64,000 nt of DNA from an uncultured Acetatifactor sp. (GTDB lineage: Bacteria; Bacillota; Clostridia; Lachnospirales; Lachnospiraceae): positions 19,577 to 83,576 of the forward strand of contig CAJTPH010000015.1 in assembly GCA_910578215.1 (NCBI GenBank), written 5' to 3'. The notes beneath the pieces are model-generated. The model saw only the letters and a program-made list of their open reading frames with translations, searched no databases and was not told where the DNA came from. Below are positions 59,126 through 64,000 of this stretch, piece after piece (the first letter of the stretch is position 1; each line of letters starts with the position of its first letter). Made by a program: the position numbers and the translations under genes.

Positions 59126-59395
59126 GTGAATGAAATACAGCTGAAAATATATGAGATAGTTAAAGCAAACATTGAGAAAGAAGAATCATATATTATTAAT
59201 GCGGATACAGATCTTATAACAGTTGGACTGGATTCCATTGCTTTTATTAAGTGCATTGTGGCCTTGGAGGAAGAATTCGGAATAGAAATTTCGGACGAGG
59301 ATCTTTGGATGCCGACAATGAATACTATTCAGAAAATGACAGATATAGTTGAAGCTGCTTTGGTCAGGTCAGCCAATAAAAAATGGCTGACCTGA
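59126..59395 (+). CDS. Acyl carrier protein of the cluster
   Basis: 89 residues from GTG 59126 (GGTAGGTGAATTGAA ahead). The 4'-phosphopantetheine site is Ser37 in TVGLDSIAFIK, with acidic helices (VALEEEFGIEISDEDL). It is the likely carrier for the FkbH-loaded unit. The stop codon lies within a terminator hairpin that ends the operon. Confidence 0.9.
   Translation: MNEIQLKIYEIVKANIEKEESYIINADTDLITVGLDSIAFIKCIVALEEEFGIEISDEDLWMPTMNTIQKMTDIVEAALVRSANKKWLT
59364..59395 (+). terminator. Terminator overlapping the ACP gene end
   Basis: TCAGGTCAGCCA pairs perfectly with TGGCTGACCTGA around ATAAAAAA. The stem includes the ACP stop codon. It marks the right end of the AT-rich cluster. Confidence 0.7.
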
Positions 59396-59433
59396 AGCAA
59401 AAAGATTGAAAATTTACCTGCCGCCAGCGCAAG

Positions 59434-61569
59434 TCAGACCGTCACCCGCAGCGGCAGAACCTCCTGTCCGGTAAGCTCCCGGCTGCGGGCATCGGGAGCC
59501 TGGCCGCCAAGAAAGACCTCTGCCTCTCCGGGATAGAACTGCAGTCGGCCTTCCTCGTCGTACAGCCCGAATGCCTCCCTGGGAAGATGAACGGATACCT
59601 CCTTCTCCTCTCCGGGGGCAAGGTATAGCTTTTTAATGCCCTTGAGCTGGGCGTTGGGGGTGTTATCCCTGCAGATTTTTACATAGACCTGCACGGTCTC
59701 TCCTCCCGCCCTGCCGCCTGTGTTTTTAACTGTGGCGCTGACCGTGACGCCGTCCTGTCCCCCCCGGCTTGCATCCGCCTGTACATGGCTGTAGGAGAAC
59801 CTTGTATAAGAGAGACCATAGCCAAAGGGATAGAGGGGTTTCTCCGTCATATAACGGTAGGTCCGCCCCTTCATGGAATAGTCCCTGAAGTCGGGCAGTC
59901 CGTCAAGAGAGCGGTAGAAGGTGACGGGGAGCTTTCCCTCGGGATTTCTTTCGCCGAAAAGAATATCCGCCACCGCTCTGCCGCCCTGGGCGCCGGGATA
60001 CCAGCCCTGTAATATGGCGGGAACGTGCTCGTCCGCCCAGCTCACGGCCAGGGCGCTGCCGGATAGGAGAACAAGCACCACAGGCTTGCCGCTGGCGCAG
60101 ATGGCTTCCAGCACCTCCTCCTGCAGGCCGGGCAGGTTTAAATCCGGTTTGTCACCGCTTCCGTAATCATTGCTGGTATCGCCCTCCTCGCCCTCCAGGG
60201 TGGCGTCCAGACCCATGCATGCGATGACCACATCGCTCATTTCGCAGACACCCTTCACCTCGGACATACGGTCCGCCGCCTGGGCCAGTCCTTCGCAGCG
60301 GTCCTTGTACAAATGGCACCCCTGGGATGTGACTACGCGCACATCCTCGCCCAGATAATCCTGGATACCCTCGAGAACGGTCCAGTATCGGGAGGCGGTT
60401 CCGTTGTAATTACCCACAAGTGCCGCACGACTGTCGGCGTTAGGGCCGATGACGCCTACGGTTTTGAGCTTTTTCTTATCTAAGGGCAGGATGCCGCCCT
60501 CGTTCTTCAAAAGCACCATACTGCGGACTGCCGCTTCCCTGTTCAGAGCCTGCATGGGAGCGCTGTCTACGACGCTGAAGGGAATGTGGTTGTAGGGATT
60601 GTCTTCAGGGCTGTCGAAAACGCCCAGCTTCATCCTGGTGGTAAACAGGTTCACCAGCGCCTGGTCCAGACGGCTTTCCTCTACCATGCCTTCCTCCACC
60701 GCCTGTTTTAGGTAGAGGAACAAACTGCCGCAGTTTAGGTCGCAGCCGTTGTTCATGGCCAGGGCTACGGACTCAACGGGCGTATCCGTCACATGATGCC
60801 CCTGGTGAAAGTCCTTGATTGCCCAGCAATCACTGGTCACATGACCGGTAAAGCCCCATTCCCTCCGAAGGATATCCTGAAGAAGCGTCCGGCTGCCGCA
60901 GCAGGGCTCGCCGTTTGTACGGTTATAGGCTCCCATGACAGCCTCCACATGTCCCTCCTGCACACATGCCTTGAAGGCGGGAAGATAGGTTTCGTACATA
61001 TCCTGCTTTGTGGCTGCGGCGTTGAAATAATGGCGCTCGCTTTCCGGACCGCTGTGCACGGCGAAATGCTTGGCGCATGCTGCTGCCTTCAGATAATTTT
61101 CATCGTGTCCCTGCAGCCCCCTTACGAAGCGCACGCCCAGCCGGGAGGTAAGGTGGGGGTCCTCGCCAAAGGTTTCGTGGCCGCGCCCCCATCTGGGATC
61201 ACGGAAAATGTTTACATTGGGGGACCAGAAGGTCAGCCCCTTATAAATGTCCGTATCGTCCTTTGCCTGCTGCAGATTGAACTTGGCGCGTGCTTCCGTG
61301 GAGATGGCGTCCGCGATCCGTTCGATAAAATCCTCGTCAAAGGTTGCCGCAAGACCGATGGCCTGGGGGAAAACGGTGGCAATGCCCGCCCTGGCCACGC
61401 CGTGAAGCGCCTCGTTCCACCAGTTGTAGGCCCTGATGCCCAGCCGTTCTATGGCGGGGGCGTTGTAGAGGGTCTGCCCTACCTTTTCCTCCAGGGTCAT
61501 CAGCGCTACCAGCTTTTCTGCGCGCTCCCTGAATTCTTTTAATTTCTCTTTGTTTTCCGTCAGCTCCAT
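59434..61569 (-). CDS. GH3 glycoside hydrolase (probable beta-xylosidase/beta-glucosidase)
   Basis: 711 residues. N-terminal TIM barrel (about 20-300) with YNWWNEALHGVARAG, the KHFAVHSGPESERH loop and nucleophile Asp (about 245) in HVTSDCWAI; a C-terminal domain and a fibronectin III-like end (about 590-700). AGGAGG precedes ATG 61569. No signal peptide, so it acts inside the cell on imported oligosaccharides. It is divergent from xylulokinase, supporting xylo-oligosaccharide use, but the substrate is not certain. Confidence 0.88.
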   Translation of the reverse strand: MELTENKEKLKEFRERAEKLVALMTLEEKVGQTLYNAPAIERLGIRAYNWWNEALHGVARAGIATVFPQAIGLAATFDEDFIERIADAISTEARAKFNLQQAKDDTDIYKGLTFWSPNVNIFRDPRWGRGHETFGEDPHLTSRLGVRFVRGLQGHDENYLKAAACAKHFAVHSGPESERHYFNAAATKQDMYETYLPAFKACVQEGHVEAVMGAYNRTNGEPCCGSRTLLQDILRREWGFTGHVTSDCWAIKDFHQGHHVTDTPVESVALAMNNGCDLNCGSLFLYLKQAVEEGMVEESRLDQALVNLFTTRMKLGVFDSPEDNPYNHIPFSVVDSAPMQALNREAAVRSMVLLKNEGGILPLDKKKLKTVGVIGPNADSRAALVGNYNGTASRYWTVLEGIQDYLGEDVRVVTSQGCHLYKDRCEGLAQAADRMSEVKGVCEMSDVVIACMGLDATLEGEEGDTSNDYGSGDKPDLNLPGLQEEVLEAICASGKPVVLVLLSGSALAVSWADEHVPAILQGWYPGAQGGRAVADILFGERNPEGKLPVTFYRSLDGLPDFRDYSMKGRTYRYMTEKPLYPFGYGLSYTRFSYSHVQADASRGGQDGVTVSATVKNTGGRAGGETVQVYVKICRDNTPNAQLKGIKKLYLAPGEEKEVSVHLPREAFGLYDEEGRLQFYPGEAEVFLGGQAPDARSRELTGQEVLPLRVTV

Positions 61570-61700
61570 GTTCCCGGACCTCCTGTATTTCTGGTTGTTT
61601 TTTTATTTTAAAACATGGAATATTGGCTGTCAATCCTGTATAATTGAAGCTGACGACAGCTGCCTTGTGAGTAGAAGGGCGGCGGAAAGGAAGGATAGAT

Positions 61701-63188
61701 ATGTTATACATAGGCGTGGATTTGGGAACCTCCGCCGTGAAGCTGCTTCTTATGGATTCGGAAGGGAGGATACTTAATATTGTGTCCCGTGAGTATCCGC
61801 TGTATTTCCCCCATCCGGGCTGGTCTGAGCAGAATCCCCGGGATTGGTGGGAGCAGACGGCTGCCGGCATCAGCGAGCTTCTGCAGGGGGCGGACAGGTC
61901 TCTGGTGGCGGGCATCAGCTTCGGCGGGCAGATGCATGGTCTGGTGATTTTGGACGAGAGGGACGAGGTGATTCGTCCGGCCATCCTCTGGAACGACGGG
62001 CGGACCCATGAGGAGAACGATTATCTGAATCATGTGATCGGCAGGGAAAAACTGTCCGCATACACGGCAAATATATCTTTTGCGGGCTTTACCGCGCCCA
62101 AGCTTCTCTGGGTAAAAAATAAAGAGCCGGAAAATTTTGCCCGTATCCGCAGGATCATGCTGCCCAAGGATTATATTGCCTATAAGCTTACGGGCGTCCA
62201 CTGTACGGACGTTTCGGACGCTTCGGGCATGCTGCTGTTCGATGTGAAGAACAGATGCTGGTCAAAGGAGATGTGCGATATCTGCGGCGTGAGCGTGGAG
62301 CAGCTGGCAAAGTGCTATGAGAGCAGTCAGAAGGTGGGGACGGTGCTGCCGGATGTGGCCGCCCGGCTGGGTATTCCCGAGAACGTGGCCGTTGCCGCGG
62401 GAGCGGGCGACAATGCCGCAGCGGCAGTGGGAACCGGGACCGTGGGAGATAACATGTGCAACATTTCGCTGGGAACCAGCGGCACCATCTTTATTTCCTC
62501 GGGCAGGTTCGGGGTGGACCGGTTTAACGCCCTTCATTCCTTTGCGCACGCGGACGGGCATTATCATCTGATGGGCTGCATGCTCAGCGCGGCGTCCTGC
62601 AATAAATGGTGGATGGAGGAGATCCTGCGGGCGAAGGAATATAATAGGGAGCAGCAGGATATCCGTGTGGAGAGGCTGGGCGAAAATCATGTTTATTTTC
62701 TGCCCTATCTGATGGGGGAGCGCTCTCCCCACAATGATCCCGATGCCAGGGGCGTATTTCTGGGAATGACCATGGATACCACGAGAGCCGATATGACCCA
62801 GGCGGTTTTGGAGGGTGTGGCGTTTGGGCTGAGGGACTCTCTGGAGGTGGCAAGGTCCCTGGGCATCAGGCTGGAGCGCACCAGGATCTGCGGCGGCGGG
62901 GCCAAAAGCCCTCTCTGGAGAAAAATAATTGCAAATATTCTGAATCTGAAGGTGGACGTCATAGAAAGCGAGGAGGGTCCCGCCCTGGGTGGAGCCATGC
63001 TGGCTGCCGTGGCCTGCGGAGAGTATCCGTCGGTGGAAGCTGCGGCGGCTGCCATTGTAAAAATCATTGACACCGTGGAACCGGACCCTGTCCTGGTGGC
63101 AAGGTATGACGCCTGCTACGAGAAATTTAAGAAGCTTTATCCTGCCTGTAAGCCGGTGTTTGAAGCCATGCTGACGCAGGAGGGATAG
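61701..63188 (+). CDS. xylB: Xylulokinase
   Basis: 495 residues. FGGY-type sugar kinase: YIGVDLGTSAVKLLLMD, FGGQMHGLV, ILWNDGRTHEE and the ATPase-core RICGGGAKSPLWR. It phosphorylates D-xylulose for the pentose phosphate pathway. ATG 61701 follows GGAAAGGAAGGAT. It shares a 131-base divergent intergenic region with the GH3 gene; a TATAAT lies near 61639. No XylR binding site was recognised. Terminator at 63255. Confidence 0.93.
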   Translation: MLYIGVDLGTSAVKLLLMDSEGRILNIVSREYPLYFPHPGWSEQNPRDWWEQTAAGISELLQGADRSLVAGISFGGQMHGLVILDERDEVIRPAILWNDGRTHEENDYLNHVIGREKLSAYTANISFAGFTAPKLLWVKNKEPENFARIRRIMLPKDYIAYKLTGVHCTDVSDASGMLLFDVKNRCWSKEMCDICGVSVEQLAKCYESSQKVGTVLPDVAARLGIPENVAVAAGAGDNAAAAVGTGTVGDNMCNISLGTSGTIFISSGRFGVDRFNALHSFAHADGHYHLMGCMLSAASCNKWWMEEILRAKEYNREQQDIRVERLGENHVYFLPYLMGERSPHNDPDARGVFLGMTMDTTRADMTQAVLEGVAFGLRDSLEVARSLGIRLERTRICGGGAKSPLWRKIIANILNLKVDVIESEEGPALGGAMLAAVACGEYPSVEAAAAAIVKIIDTVEPDPVLVARYDACYEKFKKLYPACKPVFEAMLTQEG

Positions 63189-63254
63189 AGAAAGGGGCTG
63201 TAAGGATATACTTTGAATAGATTTTTTTAGAAAACAGAATATGACAGTTGACAG

Positions 63255-63294
63255 ATATGCTTTGAGATGTTAGACTATACTCAAAGCATATTTT
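63255..63294 (+). terminator. Terminator after xylB
   Basis: ATATGCTTTGAG pairs perfectly with CTCAAAGCATAT (12 bp), followed by TTTTC. Confidence 0.7.
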
Positions 63295-63521
63295 CTCGTG
63301 CGCCGAACGGTGAATAATTTATTCGCTCCAATGGGTGCATCTTGATTCTTTCATCAGACTTTCTTTGAAAATTCATGCTTTTATTCCATTAAAACAAGCA
63401 GGAGTTTTCAGGGAAAAGCCGCTCCTGCAGTAGTTTTTCCGCTATTCTGTGCGTATGTGCACACAGGGAAGCGGAAGCCGCACCGGAAATTCCGTGCCGG
63501 CATTTTACCAGAAGGAGGGCA
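63295..63521. other. Non-coding stretch ahead of nuclease gene
   Basis: Contains a GCAGGAG/CTCCTGC stem-loop near 63400-63430 and an AAGGAGGG ribosome binding site at its end. No other supported feature. Confidence 0.5.
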
Positions 63522-64000
63522 ATGCCTGTGAAAAGAAAACGAAAGAAGTATGAGGACCTTGTTATTACGGATGATTTTATGTTTGGGAAGGTCATGCGCC
63601 ACCCGCAGCGCTGCAGGAAGCTGCTGGAAATGCTTCTGGGGGTGAAAATCAGGGAAGTGGTATTCCTTGAGGACCAGGAATTCTTGAATCCGGACTATGC
63701 TGCAAAAGGCATCCGGATGGACGTGTACCTGGAGGACGCGGGGAACGCGGTCTACAATGTGGAGATGCAGACGGAAAACACAGGGGAGCTGCCGGAGCGA
63801 AGCCGGTATTATCAGGCGGTCATAGACATTAACCTGATTAAAAGGGGTGAGGGCTATTCCGCAGTAAAAAAGAGCTATGTGATTTTTATCTGTACGTTCG
63901 ACCTGTTTGGCGCGGGTAGGCAAATTTATCATTTTGAGAACCTCTGCAGGGAGGACCCTGCAATCAGGCTGGACGACGGGACGGAGAAGATTTTCCTCAA
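63522..64000 (+). CDS. Rpn-family/PD-(D/E)XK nuclease-type protein, 3' end outside window
   Basis: Open frame from ATG 63522 (GTG 63528 is better spaced from GAAGGAGGG) to the window edge, about 159 residues seen. It begins KKYEDLVITDDFMFGKVM and has VYLEDAGNAVYNVEMQTE, the D-x(n)-ExQ nuclease core, with a RYYQAVIDINLIKRGE follow-up. This matches the PD-(D/E)XK/Rpn recombination-promoting nuclease family, which is often plentiful and mobile in Lachnospiraceae. No stop is reached in the window. Confidence 0.85.
   Translation, partial: MPVKRKRKKYEDLVITDDFMFGKVMRHPQRCRKLLEMLLGVKIREVVFLEDQEFLNPDYAAKGIRMDVYLEDAGNAVYNVEMQTENTGELPERSRYYQAVIDINLIKRGEGYSAVKKSYVIFICTFDLFGAGRQIYHFENLCREDPAIRLDDGTEKIFL

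Noticed and set aside
49431..59395. Lasso peptide cluster
   Set aside because: HprK-like, nucleotidyltransferase and PqqD genes are present but no Asn-synthetase-like cyclase or B2 transglutaminase-like protease; two radical SAM enzymes are present instead.

Overview
The window looks like a chromosomal segment of a spore-forming, Gram-positive anaerobe of the class Clostridia, most likely Lachnospiraceae. The evidence is SpoVAD and SpoVAE, a sigma-G type promoter, AGGAGG ribosome binding sites, YtrA-type GntR and LytTR regulation, a ComEA/ComEC pair, an HD-GYP/GGDEF/chemotaxis-type signalling set, and arginine synthesis through ArgJ. Most of the window is GC-balanced housekeeping DNA. One block, about 49.2-59.4 kb, is visibly AT-rich and uses different codons, which suggests horizontal acquisition.

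Layout. 0-3.7 kb: a membrane SH3 protein cut by the window edge, spoVAD, a WYL regulator and a ClbS/DfsB-like protein. 3.7-9.1 kb: arginine operon argC-GNAT-argJ-argB-argD behind two ArgR-like boxes; argG lies apart at 33-34 kb on the minus strand. 9.1-11 kb: a solute-binding protein and a small DMT-type membrane protein. 11-17.6 kb: comEA, a PhoB/PhoR-like pair, a GerMN lipoprotein and comEC; holA converges on comEC. 18.7-25.3 kb: a methyl-accepting protein, tRNA-Arg with a tandem repeat behind it, two small conserved proteins, an unannotated Asn/Gln-rich small gene behind a consensus sigma-G promoter, an rRNA methyltransferase, an amidase-fold protein without catalytic residues, rdgB, a phosphodiesterase and tRNA-Pro. 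25.4-27.5 kb: relics of an ABC exporter pair, an AraC regulator and a GNAT. 27.7-32.1 kb: a FapA-like protein with seven 26-residue repeats, an HD-GYP protein with a mutated receiver, RidA and spoVAE. 32.2-36.2 kb: small proteins, argG and an SOS-type Y-family polymerase. 36.3-44.5 kb: a diguanylate cyclase, a LytTR two-component system and a large hybrid kinase. 45-49 kb: a GntR-controlled YtrA-like ABC operon with a large exported protein. 59.4-63.2 kb: GH3 glycosidase and xylulokinase, divergent. 63.5 kb to the end: a partial Rpn/PD-(D/E)XK nuclease-type gene.

The most unusual locus is 49.2-59.4 kb. A 36-residue precursor-like peptide (53167-53277, in a 13-bp inverted repeat) sits between two radical SAM/SPASM genes. 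It is followed by a PqqD-type recognition protein, an HprK-like kinase, a membrane-less S24/S26 peptidase, an ABC exporter and a nucleotidyltransferase-like protein. This peptide module is enclosed by an acyl module: a BtrH-like protein and an FkbH-type HAD protein on the left, and a VOC protein and an acyl carrier protein on the right. I infer a hybrid pathway in which a radical SAM-modified peptide is decorated with an ACP-borne acyl group (glyceryl-like, by analogy with FkbH), proteolysed and exported. I do not recognise it as a described class; the product is unknown.
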